Of a stretch of DNA of 64,000 nucleotides, positions 1 to 8,003 are shown piece after piece. Below the pieces are notes generated by a model, which saw nothing but the letters and a program-made list of their open reading frames with translations, made no database searches and was not told where the DNA came from. A program made the position numbers and the translations under genes. Positions within the stretch are counted from its first letter, which is position 1, and each line of letters begins with the position of its first letter. The stretch is from Spirochaetes bacterium GWB1_60_80 (GTDB taxonomy: Bacteria > Spirochaetota > Spirochaetia > Treponematales > UBA12059), in the NCBI GenBank assembly GCA_001829185.1, contig MIAR01000018.1, positions 1 through 64,000 on the forward strand, given 5' to 3'.

Positions 1-10
1 CCAGGAAACT

Positions 11-36
11 CTAGTCCAAGCTTATCCTTGGACTAG
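11..36. repeat. Perfect 10-bp inverted repeat (hairpin)
   Basis: CTAGTCCAAG at 11-20 pairs perfectly with CTTGGACTAG at 27-36 around a 6-nt loop. It is followed by AATTT, so it could be the terminator of a gene left of the window or an operator. There is no long T-run. Confidence 0.5.
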
Positions 37-90
37 AATTTGACTTATGAGGCAACCACCTCGTAGGACTAGATTTTATTATGAGGCAAC
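30..90. repeat. Imperfect direct repeat of about 25 bp
   Basis: Two copies that begin GGACTAGA and end TTATGAGGCAAC lie at 30-56 and 66-90. They differ by a small indel and a few bases in the middle. The first overlaps the right arm of the hairpin at 11-36. Function is unknown. I see no convincing gene between here and position 199. Confidence 0.45.
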
Positions 91-199
91 ACGTATTGCT
101 TGCTGCCTGGCGGATTGGCGGCTATAGTGGACGAAGGCCGAGCTGTCCGGCGGCTTTGGCGCTGACGTCGGGGGCGCTGCTGCCAACAGGAGGGGGAGT

Positions 200-437
200 A
201 TGTCGTCTGGTCAGTTTGTTCCGCAACCCTGTTTCCAGACTGATCGGCTGCTGTTGCAGACTTCTAGCTGACGCGGCCGAGTTTTTAGCGCTGTGCTCGG
301 AGCCGGCTATTTTGCGGTATGTGGCCATGTAGCCGTACGCCGATCTGGCCCAGGCCGAGCACTGTATCGATGCGGCTTTTTGGGCTGGAAGGAACCGACT
401 GGGCCGCTTGGTCGCCAGTAGTCCGAAAATAGTTTGA
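200..437 (+). pseudogene. GNAT (RimJ/RimL-like) N-acetyltransferase remnant
   Basis: A good ribosome-binding site (GGAGGGGGAG) precedes ATG 200. The first frame reads MSSG, then PCFQTDRLLLQ, the typical beginning of RimJ/RimL-type acetyltransferases (E/T-x-ERLLLR), and stops at TGA. Continuing in another frame gives ADAAEFLALCSEPAILRYVA, an in-frame TAG where the family usually has Trp, then PYADLAQAEHCIDAAFWAG up to TGA 435-437. The match runs in family order across one frameshift and one stop, so I read it as a decayed gene. Only the N-terminal half is present; the acetyl-CoA-binding part is gone. The call rests on recognising the family pattern by eye. Confidence 0.6.
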
Positions 438-538
438 GCGGACTGGATTTCTCATCTGTCAGGCACTACTATTGGAGATATATCAGCGAGGGATGTGGTT
501 TTATCACGATTTCGGAGCACGGGGGGGATGGAGTGGCG

Positions 539-892
539 ATGCTGCGCAAGCTGGACGAGGCGGAGTGTAGCTATCTGATGGCGCATGGCGAGTTCTCGGC
601 CCAGGTGCTCAGCGCCGCTGACCGGGTGGCGGTGGTGCTGACCCAGAGTTGGTGTCCGCAGTGGCAGATGCTGCGCTCCTGGTTGGAAGGCTGGGCGCAA
701 GAACCGGCGGCGGCGCTTTTTTACGTGGAGTATGACCGCGAAAGTTATTTTGAGCCGCTCATGCTGTTCAAGGAAAATCATTTTGACAATCGTACCATTC
801 CATATATTCGTTACTATGCGGCCGGCCAGCTGGCGGGCGAGAGTAATTTTATCGGCCGCCAGCAGTTTGCCCGCAAATGGTTGGGACGCTGA
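539..892 (+). CDS. Thioredoxin-like protein with single-cysteine WCPQW motif
   Basis: A 117-residue protein. A hydrophobic strand (RVAVVLTQ) leads into S-W-C39-P-Q-W, in the place of the thioredoxin WCxxC motif but with only one cysteine. Further on, FDNRTIPYIRYYAAGQ fits the cis-proline strand-turn of that fold. Without the second cysteine it is unlikely to be a disulfide oxidoreductase by the usual mechanism; a binding or monothiol role is possible. The start was chosen at ATG 539 because GGAG lies 6 nt upstream. The frame is open to TTG 434, which would add 35 residues with no thioredoxin-like character. It sits directly upstream of the c-di-GMP protein gene. Assignment is by motif only. 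Confidence 0.55.
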   Translation: MLRKLDEAECSYLMAHGEFSAQVLSAADRVAVVLTQSWCPQWQMLRSWLEGWAQEPAAALFYVEYDRESYFEPLMLFKENHFDNRTIPYIRYYAAGQLAGESNFIGRQQFARKWLGR

Positions 893-943
893 TGTCATTC
901 GGCGCTACGGCGCGTCAGGTAATAATAGAGGAGTGCGCTAGCT

Positions 944-2605
944 ATGCTTGAAGACCTTACCCACGCTCTTGAGGCCTTGTTTACCGATCTGCGCGCGAGT
1001 TTGGCGGCGGCGGGTAAGACCTTTGACGCCGGCGTGCTCGGTCAACGCATGGCCGGCATCCAGCGTAGCCTGGCGGTTTCCGTTGCCGAGCTGGACGACA
1101 AAAACCATACTCTGCAGGACTTGAACCGCCGACTGCTGCAAGCCTATGAGATCATCGAGAATACCAATATCGTGCTCATGGAGTGGACCCTGGTGCAGGA
1201 TATTCCCACCAAGTTCGTTACCGAGAATATCCGTCAGTACGGCTTTGAGCCTCAGGATTTCTACACCGGTTTCCTCAAGGATTACTGGGACTTTATCCAT
1301 CCGGACGACCGCAATGCCGCCCGGACGCTGGTACACCAGATGCGCGCCCGGCACGTGGCCGACTATAAGCACCGCTATCGGGTGGTCTGCCGCGACGGGG
1401 CGGTGCGCTGGGTGGAGGAAAACACCCTGCTGGACTTCGACGAAACCGGCATCCCCATCCGCGAGCGGGGCATTCTCTACGATATAACAAATATCATGGA
1501 AATCGACGACCAGATTCGCTACCTGGGTTACCACGATGCTTTGACCGGGCTGTTCAACCGGGCCTGGTTCGACGAGAAAATCGCCGAGCTGGAACGGGAG
1601 CAGCGTTTCCCCTACGCGGTGGTCATCGGCGACATGAATGGCCTCAAGGTGACCAACGATCTGTTCGGGCACAAGGCTGGCGATGACTTGTTGGTGGCCG
1701 CGGCGGCTATCATGCAGCGCAGTTGCCGCGACAGCGACATCATCTGCCGCTTCGGGGGCGACGAGTTCATCATCCTGCTGCCGGGTGGCGACGAGGCGGT
1801 GGCCATCGAGGTCTGCCAACGCATCCGCCAGCAATGCGCCAAGGCTAACTGTAAGCCGGTTAACCCTAATCTGGCCCTGGGCTATGCCACGCGCGGGCCG
1901 GAGACGGTTTCGGCCGAGGCGCTCATTAAGCTGGCCGACGACATGATGTACCGCACCAAGCTCGACGAGGCCGTGGTTGCCCGACAGGGGCTGCTACTCT
2001 CGCTGCAAGCCAGCCTGGAGGCCAGGACCATGGAGACGGCCGCCCACGCCGAACAGGTGCAACGTCTGGCCCTGGCCTTGGGCCGGGCGGCGGGTCTGGA
2101 CGACCAGGCCTTGGAGCAGCTGGCCATAGCTGGCTTACTGCACGACGTGGGCAAGGTGGGCGTTCCGGACGAGTTGCTGCTCAAGCCGGATGTCCTGACC
2201 GAGGAGGAATGGGTGACGATGCGCAAACACTGCGAGTTGGGTAGCGCCATCCTGGGTGCCTCGGCTGGTCTGCCCGGGGTGGGCGAGCTGGTACTGCACC
2301 ATCACGAGCGCTGGGATGGCGGCGGCTATCCGGCTGGGCTGGCCGGCGAGGCTATTCTGCTGGGCAGCCGCATCATTGGTATCGCCGATGCCTTCGACGT
2401 TATGGGCCGGCCGCGGCCTTACCGTCCGGCCAAGGCGCGCCTGGAGGTTCTGACCGAGCTGCAGAGTGGCGCCGGCCGGCAGTTTGACCCCGCTCTCGTA
2501 GCGCTGTTCTGCCAGCTAGTGGCGGCTGGCCTGGCCGAGGCCGAGGCCGATCCAGCGGCTGATTCTGCGGCCATCGCACCGCTATGGGTTACACGACGTG
2601 GATAG
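944..2605 (+). CDS. PAS-GGDEF-HD-GYP c-di-GMP signalling protein
   Basis: A 553-residue cytoplasmic protein with no membrane segment. Order: an N-terminal helical stretch, a PAS domain (about residues 70-190), a GGDEF diguanylate cyclase domain (DALTGLFNR start, intact GGDEF near residue 271) and an HD-GYP phosphodiesterase domain (HDVGK near residue 400, HHERWDGGGYP near 456-465). Both catalytic signatures look intact, so it may both make and hydrolyse cyclic di-GMP, with the PAS domain sensing an unknown signal. In many such hybrids only one activity dominates, and sequence does not tell which. AGAGGAG 11 nt before ATG 944 supports the start. It is separated from the ATPase operon by its own intergenic promoter. 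Confidence 0.9.
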   Translation: MLEDLTHALEALFTDLRASLAAAGKTFDAGVLGQRMAGIQRSLAVSVAELDDKNHTLQDLNRRLLQAYEIIENTNIVLMEWTLVQDIPTKFVTENIRQYGFEPQDFYTGFLKDYWDFIHPDDRNAARTLVHQMRARHVADYKHRYRVVCRDGAVRWVEENTLLDFDETGIPIRERGILYDITNIMEIDDQIRYLGYHDALTGLFNRAWFDEKIAELEREQRFPYAVVIGDMNGLKVTNDLFGHKAGDDLLVAAAAIMQRSCRDSDIICRFGGDEFIILLPGGDEAVAIEVCQRIRQQCAKANCKPVNPNLALGYATRGPETVSAEALIKLADDMMYRTKLDEAVVARQGLLLSLQASLEARTMETAAHAEQVQRLALALGRAAGLDDQALEQLAIAGLLHDVGKVGVPDELLLKPDVLTEEEWVTMRKHCELGSAILGASAGLPGVGELVLHHHERWDGGGYPAGLAGEAILLGSRIIGIADAFDVMGRPRPYRPAKARLEVLTELQSGAGRQFDPALVALFCQLVAAGLAEAEADPAADSAAIAPLWVTRRG

Positions 2606-2625
2606 GACCAGCGCGCCGGCCGCTA

Positions 2626-2655
2626 TTGGCTTAAGCTATCCGCTTCAGCTATAAT
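2626..2655 (+). promoter_or_regulatory. Sigma70-type promoter for the V-ATPase operon
   Basis: TTGGCT at 2626-2631, an 18-bp spacer and a perfect TATAAT at 2650-2655. Transcription would start about 15 nt before ATG 2677, whose ribosome-binding site (GAGGGAG) follows. No promoter of similar quality is visible before atpE, so this probably drives the whole cluster. Confidence 0.7.
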
Positions 2656-2676
2656 ACGGAACCGAGGGAGCCCACC

Positions 2677-3030
2677 ATGCCAACAAACACTGACCATTTT
2701 CTGCGCTTGCTCAAAGTCGAGCTGCAGGACCTTGTCGAGGATATCCAGGATCTGGATGAACATCTGCAACATCGTCTCGAAGATGAAGAAATCTCAGAAT
2801 ATGTTTTCAAGGAAAATGATGCCTTCTTCCGGCGCGAGCTGGATTCTTTGACAAAATTCCGGAATTTGGTTGACGGAATCAAGCATGGAGATTATAAAGA
2901 TACGGGCGCAATGACGAGCGATTTGCTTGGGAAGCTGGAACGGTCAACGGCCGAATCCGGCGATCCGGAGGCGGTACTCGGCTTGGTCAGCCGTAAATTC
3001 CGAAAATTGGAAGATTATCTGCACAACTGA
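2677..3030 (+). CDS. Small acidic helical protein at head of V-ATPase operon
   Basis: A 117-residue acidic, probably all-helical protein (ELQDLVEDIQDLDEHLQHR near the N-terminus, FRKLEDYLHN at the end). I recognise no family. It has a good ribosome-binding site, follows the strong promoter at 2626, and lies 55 bp before atpE, so it is likely co-transcribed with the ATPase genes. The charge pattern would suit a coiled-coil or regulatory partner, but that is inference. Its G+C is visibly lower than that of the ATPase genes. Confidence 0.7.
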   Translation: MPTNTDHFLRLLKVELQDLVEDIQDLDEHLQHRLEDEEISEYVFKENDAFFRRELDSLTKFRNLVDGIKHGDYKDTGAMTSDLLGKLERSTAESGDPEAVLGLVSRKFRKLEDYLHN

Positions 3031-3085
3031 AGCCTGCACTGCCAGGCCACGTTGACTGACATATATATTGGCGAAAGAGGAAACC

Positions 3086-3694
3086 ATGGATAGTCGCGTA
3101 CAGGAGATTCTGGAGAAAATCAAGCGGGACGCCGTAGACGAGGCCAAGGCCAGTTCGGACAGGATTTTGGCTACTACCGAGGCCCAGCGCGTCGAGCTGT
3201 TGGCCGCTGCCGAGCGGGAAGCCAAGGCGATCATCGACAAGGCTCAGGCCGACGCCAAGCGCAGCGCGGAGGCCGGCGACGCCGCCCTCCAGCAGGCCTC
3301 GCGTGATTTGATCCGCGCTTTCCGGGGCGAGATCGAGAAGCAACTGGCTGCCATCGTCCGCAACGAGGTCCAGGCTGCCTACACCGAAGATACCCTCAAG
3401 CAGGCCCTGCCGGCCGTTCTCGAGGCTTGGGCCAAGCAGGGCAGCGACGATATCGCGGTGCTGCTGCCCGAAGCCCAGCTCAAGTCGCTGGAGGCCTACT
3501 TCCGCACGGCACTGGCCAAGAGCTTCGCTCGGGGCGTCGAGCTCCGGCCGCTGCGCGCCAGCCAGGCCGGTTTCCGCATCGTCCAGAAAGATGGCGCCGC
3601 CTACTACGACTTCTCGGCTGAAGCGGTCGCCACCATGCTCAGCGCCTATCTGAACAGCCATCTGGCTACGCTGATGGCCGGAGCGGCCAAGTAA
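3086..3694 (+). CDS. atpE: V-type ATP synthase subunit E
   Basis: A 202-residue peripheral-stalk subunit. The first half is a long charged, alanine-rich helix (RDAVDEAKASSDRI, then AAEREAKAIIDKAQADAK), and the C-terminal half is the globular head that binds the A3B3 ring. ATG 3086 was preferred over TTG 3068 because GAAAGAGG lies just upstream of 3086 and the mature subunit pattern begins MDSRVQEIL. It is the first ATPase gene of the cluster and ends 5 nt before the next gene. Confidence 0.92.
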   Translation: MDSRVQEILEKIKRDAVDEAKASSDRILATTEAQRVELLAAAEREAKAIIDKAQADAKRSAEAGDAALQQASRDLIRAFRGEIEKQLAAIVRNEVQAAYTEDTLKQALPAVLEAWAKQGSDDIAVLLPEAQLKSLEAYFRTALAKSFARGVELRPLRASQAGFRIVQKDGAAYYDFSAEAVATMLSAYLNSHLATLMAGAAK

Positions 3695-3699
3695 CGGCC

Positions 3700-4281
3700 A
3701 TGGCCAGCTATTATTATTTCGCGGCTACCTTGCCGTCCCTCAGCCAGTGGACGCCGGTGCCGTTCAGCCATGCCGAGTTCCTGGAGCGGGCCAGCCATTT
3801 CCTGAAGCCAGCCGATTTCGCCACCTTGGCGGCGGCCAGTTTGTTTGTCCCGGACGACGGCGCCACGCCGCGCCCGGCGGCGCGTCTCAAGCTGCTGACC
3901 CAGTATTACCGCTGGGAGCGGGGCTTGCGCAACGAGCTGACACGGCTACGCGCCGCCCGCCTGCAGAAGCCGGTCGAGAAGCATCTCAAACCCGGCGACA
4001 TCGAGTGGGACGCCTTGCGCGTCGCCCAGGCGGCCTTCGCTGCCGACAACCCGCTGGAAGGCGAGCTCTTGATCGAGAAGGAACGCTGGCAGACCATCGA
4101 GCGGCTGTCGGTAAACCGCTACTTTAACATGGACTATCTGGCGGCCTACGCGCTCAAGCTGCAGGCCTTGCTGCGCCGCGAGCGCTTTAAGGCGGCCGAG
4201 GGCGAGGCCGGTTACCGGATCGTCTACGATTCCGTACTGAAATCCGCGGATTACCGCAATCAAACCGGAGATACAAAATGA
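3700..4281 (+). CDS. DUF2764 protein of the V-ATPase operon
   Basis: A 193-residue protein starting MASYYYFAATLPSL, the pattern of the DUF2764 family found between subunits E and A in compact V-ATPase operons of spirochaetes and chlamydiae. These operons have no recognisable C or F subunit, so the protein is a candidate for the central-stalk/rotor-coupling position usually filled by subunit C. That role is inferred from operon position, not shown by motif. The stop overlaps the atpA start by 4 nt (ATGA), indicating translational coupling. Confidence 0.85.
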   Translation: MASYYYFAATLPSLSQWTPVPFSHAEFLERASHFLKPADFATLAAASLFVPDDGATPRPAARLKLLTQYYRWERGLRNELTRLRAARLQKPVEKHLKPGDIEWDALRVAQAAFAADNPLEGELLIEKERWQTIERLSVNRYFNMDYLAAYALKLQALLRRERFKAAEGEAGYRIVYDSVLKSADYRNQTGDTK

Positions 4282-6056
4282 CCAATACCAAAGGATGGGT
4301 CACCGGCGTTAACGGCAACATGGTTAGCGTGCGCGTTGAAGGGCCAGTCGCCCTCAACGAGGTGGCGTTCATAGAAATCGGCGGCAAGCGGCTCAAGGCC
4401 GAAGTGATCCGCATTCGCGGCGACATAGTGCAGACCCAGGTTTTCGAGATGACCAAGGGCATCACCGTTGGCCTGCCGGTGGTTTTCTCAGGCGAGATGC
4501 TGGCCGTCGAGCTTGGGCCGGGCCTCTTGGGCAAGATCTATGACGGCCTGCAGAACCCGCTACCCGAGGTGGCCAAGCAAACCGGCTACTTCCTGGAACC
4601 CGGCGTCTATCTCGATGCCCTGCCGCGCGCTACCAAGTGGGCCTGGACCCCGGTGGCTAAACCGGGTGACCGCGTCGAAAAGGCCGACCTTCTGGGTACG
4701 GTGCCGGAAGGCACCTTTACCCACCAGATCATGGTGCCCTTCGGCCTGCTCGAGACCTACACCGTCAAGAGCGTCAAACCGGCCGGCCAGTACACTATCC
4801 AGGACGAGATGGTAGTCTTGGCCGACGCGGCTGGCGCCACTATCAGCCTGACCATGATGTTCGAGTGGCCGGTTAAGCGGGCCATCGATTGCTACGCCGA
4901 GCGGCTCAAGCCGACCGTGCCGATGGTCACCAAGACTCGCATCATCGATACCTTCTTCCCGGTGGCCAAGGGTGGTACCTACTGCGTTCCCGGGCCTTTC
5001 GGCGCCGGTAAGACGGTGCTGCAGCAGGTTACCTCGCGTAATGCCGACGTCGACATCGTCATCATCGCGGCCTGCGGCGAGCGCGCCGGCGAGGTGGTCG
5101 AGACCCTGATCGAATTCCCCGAACTGATCGACCCCAAGACCGGCCGCTCCTTGATGGAACGCACCATCATCGTCTGCAATACCTCGTCCATGCCGGTGGC
5201 CGCCCGCGAGGCCTCGGTCTACACGGCCGTGACCATGGCCGAATACTACCGCCAGATGGGGCTCAACGTCCTGTTGCTGGCCGACTCGACCAGCCGCTGG
5301 GCCCAGGCCATGCGCGAGATGTCCGGCCGCCTGGAAGAGATCCCCGGCGAGGAAGCCTTCCCGGCCTACCTGGAGTCGGTCATCGCCGGCTTTTACGAGC
5401 GCGCCGGCATCGTCCGCCTCAAGTCGGGCGCCATCGGCTCGGTCACCATCGGCGGAACGGTGTCGCCGGCCGGCGGTAACTTCGAGGAGCCGGTTACCCA
5501 GGCCACCCTCAAGGTGGTCGGCGCCTTCCACGGCCTGTCGCGCGAGCGTTCCGACGCCCGCAAGTACCCGGCCATCCACCCGCTGGACTCCTGGTCCAAA
5601 TACTCGAGCGTCATCGACGGTAAGGCCGTAGCCTGGGCCCACTACTTCCTGGAGCGCGGCTCCGAGGTCGGCCAGATGATGAAGGTGGTGGGCGAGGAAG
5701 GCACCAGCCTGGACGACTTCCTGATTTACCTGAAAGGCGAGTTCCTGGACGCGGTTTACTTGCAGCAGAATTCCTTTGACGCCGTCGACGCTTCGGTCAG
5801 CACCGAGCGCCAGTCCCTGATGTTCAGCCGGGTGGTCAAGGTGCTTGGTTCCAGATTCGAGTTCAAGGACAAGGAAGAGGCCCGCGGCTGGTTCAACAAG
5901 CTGCGCCAGATGTTCCTGGACGCCAACAGCATCGAGTGGGCGACCGACAAGTTCCGCGACGCCGACCGGGCCATCCTGGACTTCCTGGCCGCCAAGGTCA
6001 GCGGCCTCGACGCCGCGGCCGGCCGCATCATCGAAAACCTGGAGCGCGCTGTATGA
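4278..6056 (+). CDS. atpA: V-type ATP synthase catalytic subunit A
   Basis: A 592-residue catalytic subunit. The P-loop GPFGAGKT is at residues 239-246, preceded by the A-subunit non-homologous region. CGERAGEV and the [20 protein letters not shown] segment, which contributes to the nucleotide site, are intact. Length is normal for the bacterial/archaeal family. It forms the A3B3 hexamer with AtpB and couples ATP hydrolysis or synthesis to ion flow through AtpI/AtpK. Both ends overlap their neighbours by 4 nt. Confidence 0.97.
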   Translation: MTNTKGWVTGVNGNMVSVRVEGPVALNEVAFIEIGGKRLKAEVIRIRGDIVQTQVFEMTKGITVGLPVVFSGEMLAVELGPGLLGKIYDGLQNPLPEVAKQTGYFLEPGVYLDALPRATKWAWTPVAKPGDRVEKADLLGTVPEGTFTHQIMVPFGLLETYTVKSVKPAGQYTIQDEMVVLADAAGATISLTMMFEWPVKRAIDCYAERLKPTVPMVTKTRIIDTFFPVAKGGTYCVPGPFGAGKTVLQQVTSRNADVDIVIIAACGERAGEVVETLIEFPELIDPKTGRSLMERTIIVCNTSSMPVAAREASVYTAVTMAEYYRQMGLNVLLLADSTSRWAQAMREMSGRLEEIPGEEAFPAYLESVIAGFYERAGIVRLKSGAIGSVTIGGTVSPAGGNFEEPVTQATLKVVGAFHGLSRERSDARKYPAIHPLDSWSKYSSVIDGKAVAWAHYFLERGSEVGQMMKVVGEEGTSLDDFLIYLKGEFLDAVYLQQNSFDAVDASVSTERQSLMFSRVVKVLGSRFEFKDKEEARGWFNKLRQMFLDANSIEWATDKFRDADRAILDFLAAKVSGLDAAAGRIIENLERAV

Positions 6057-7354
6057 AAAAGGTATACTCCCGCATTGAATCGATCGCCGGCAACGTCATC
6101 GCGGTCAAGGCCGACGGCGTGGCCTACGGCGAGCTGGCCGAGGTTTCCACCCGCTTCGGCATGTCCCTGGCCGAGGTCATCCGGTTAGATGGCGGCCTGG
6201 TCTCCCTCCAGGTTTTTGCCGGCGGTCGCGGTATTTCCACCGGCGACGAGGTGCGCTTCCTCGGTAACCCGATGCGCGTCTCCTTCTCCGACGACCTCAA
6301 GGGCCGCATCTTCAATGGCGCCGGCGAGCCGCGCGACAAGGGGCCGGCCCTGACCGAGAACCTGATCCCCATCGGCGGACCGTCGGTGAATCCGACCAAG
6401 CGCATCATCCCCAAGGAGATGATCCGCACCGGCATCCCGATGATCGACCTCTTTAACACCCTGGTGAAGAGCCAGAAGCTGCCGATCTTCTCCGTCTCCG
6501 GCGAGCCGTACAACCAGCTGCTGGCGCGCATCGCCATGCAGGCCGAGGTTGACCTGATCGTGCTCGGCGGCATGGGCCTCAAGTACGACGATTACCTGTA
6601 CTTCAAGGAGACCCTGGAGGAGGGCGGCGCCCTGCAGAAGACCATCATGTTCGTCAACACGGCGGCCGACCCGGTGGTGGAGTGCTTGATGGTGCCGGAT
6701 ATTTCGCTGGCCGTGGCCGAGCGCTTCGCCCTCAAGGGCCTCAACGTCCTGGTGCTACTGACCGACATGACCAACTTCGCCGACTCCCTCAAGGAAATCG
6801 CCATCACCCAGGAGCAGGTGCCGTCCAACCGCGGCTACCCTGGCGACTTGTACAGCCAGCTGGCCAGCCGCTACGAAAAAGCGGTCGACTTTGCCGACTC
6901 CGGCTCCATCACTATCCTGGCCGTGACCACTATGCCGGGCGACGACGTGACGCACCCGGTGCCCGACAATACCGGCTACATCACCGAGGGCCAGTTCTAC
7001 CTGAAGGGCGGCCGCATCGAACCCTTCGGGTCGCTGTCGCGCCTCAAGCAGCAGGTTAACGGCAAGACCCGGGCCGACCATCGCGCCATCATGGACGGCA
7101 TGATCAAGCTGTTTGCCGCCTACCGCGACACGCTGGAGAAGAAGTCGATGGGCTTCCAGATGAGCGCCTGGGACTCCAAGCTGCTCAAGTACGGCGAGCT
7201 GTTCGAGGCCCAGATGATGGACCTGTCGGTCAACATTCCCTTGGAAGGCGCCCTCGACAAGGGCTGGGAAATCCTGGCGGCTTGCTTCGAGCCGCAGGAA
7301 ACCGGCTTGCAGACCAAGCTGCTTGACCAGTTCTGGCCCAAGAAGTCGCATTGA
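6053..7354 (+). CDS. atpB: V-type ATP synthase regulatory subunit B
   Basis: A 433-residue non-catalytic partner of AtpA. ATG 6053 overlaps the atpA stop (ATGA), and the protein starts [18 protein letters not shown]; an open frame further upstream is discounted. At the position of the P-loop there is [13 protein letters not shown] (about residues 148-160), the expected degenerate B-subunit sequence without [20 protein letters not shown] and [22 protein letters not shown] are typical of the family. The end is 31 nt before atpD. Confidence 0.96.
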   Translation: MKKVYSRIESIAGNVIAVKADGVAYGELAEVSTRFGMSLAEVIRLDGGLVSLQVFAGGRGISTGDEVRFLGNPMRVSFSDDLKGRIFNGAGEPRDKGPALTENLIPIGGPSVNPTKRIIPKEMIRTGIPMIDLFNTLVKSQKLPIFSVSGEPYNQLLARIAMQAEVDLIVLGGMGLKYDDYLYFKETLEEGGALQKTIMFVNTAADPVVECLMVPDISLAVAERFALKGLNVLVLLTDMTNFADSLKEIAITQEQVPSNRGYPGDLYSQLASRYEKAVDFADSGSITILAVTTMPGDDVTHPVPDNTGYITEGQFYLKGGRIEPFGSLSRLKQQVNGKTRADHRAIMDGMIKLFAAYRDTLEKKSMGFQMSAWDSKLLKYGELFEAQMMDLSVNIPLEGALDKGWEILAACFEPQETGLQTKLLDQFWPKKSH

Positions 7355-7385
7355 GCCCGGCTGACGGCATGCAAGGAGCGATACC

Positions 7386-8003
7386 ATGGCCAAAGTAAAG
7401 CTGACCAAGAACGAGCTCAAGAAGCAGAAGGACGCCCTCAAGATGTTCAAGCGCTACTTGCCGACGCTGCAGCTCAAGAAGCAGCAGTTGCAAAGCGAGA
7501 TTCGCGGCATCCAGGCCCGCGCCCGGCAGATCGCCGCCGAGCGCGACCGCCTGCTCGAGGAATTCCGCGCCTGGATCGCCGTCTTCGGCGAGGAATCGGC
7601 CGTCAAGAAGCCCGACGGCTCCTGGATCCTGGCCGATGGCCGGGTGGTGGTCGATACCGGCAACATCGCCGGCGTCGAGATCCCGATCTTCCGCAAAGCC
7701 GAGTTTACCATCGACGACTACGACCTGTTCGCCAAGCCGTTGTGGGTAGACCGGGCGTTGGATCGTCTGCGCTCCATGCTGACGCTGGACCTGGAAATCA
7801 AGGTCTTGGAAGAACAGATCGTGCGGCTGGAGCACGAGCTGCGCATCACCACCCAGCGCGTCAACTTGTTCGAGAAAGTCAAGATTCCGGAAACCTCCGA
7901 AATCATCCGCAAGATACGCATCTATCTGGGTGACCAGCAGACCGCCCAGGTGGTCCGCGGCAAGATCGCCAAGAACAAGGTTCTGGAAAGGGCGGCCTCA
8001 TGA
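7386..8003 (+). CDS. atpD: V-type ATP synthase subunit D (central rotor shaft)
   Basis: A 205-residue, mostly helical protein that begins with a lysine-rich helix (KLTKNELKKQKDALKMFKRYLP) typical of subunit D, the shaft that turns inside the A3B3 hexamer. The C-terminal helix (LERAAS end) completes the coiled-coil hairpin. AAGGAG precedes ATG 7386. The stop overlaps the atpI start by 4 nt. No subunit F gene follows, as in other compact spirochaetal operons. Confidence 0.92.
   Translation: MAKVKLTKNELKKQKDALKMFKRYLPTLQLKKQQLQSEIRGIQARARQIAAERDRLLEEFRAWIAVFGEESAVKKPDGSWILADGRVVVDTGNIAGVEIPIFRKAEFTIDDYDLFAKPLWVDRALDRLRSMLTLDLEIKVLEEQIVRLEHELRITTQRVNLFEKVKIPETSEIIRKIRIYLGDQQTAQVVRGKIAKNKVLERAAS

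Noticed and set aside
434-538. TTG 434 as start of the thioredoxin-like gene
   Set aside because: The extra 35 residues do not resemble the fold, and GGAG before ATG 539 is a better site.
3052-3069. TTGACT plus TATATAT before atpE as a second promoter
   Set aside because: The hexamers do not have workable spacing; the promoter at 2626-2655 is far better.
4560-5642. Long minus-strand open frame opposite atpA
   Set aside because: High-G+C shadow of a well-conserved gene; no family pattern.
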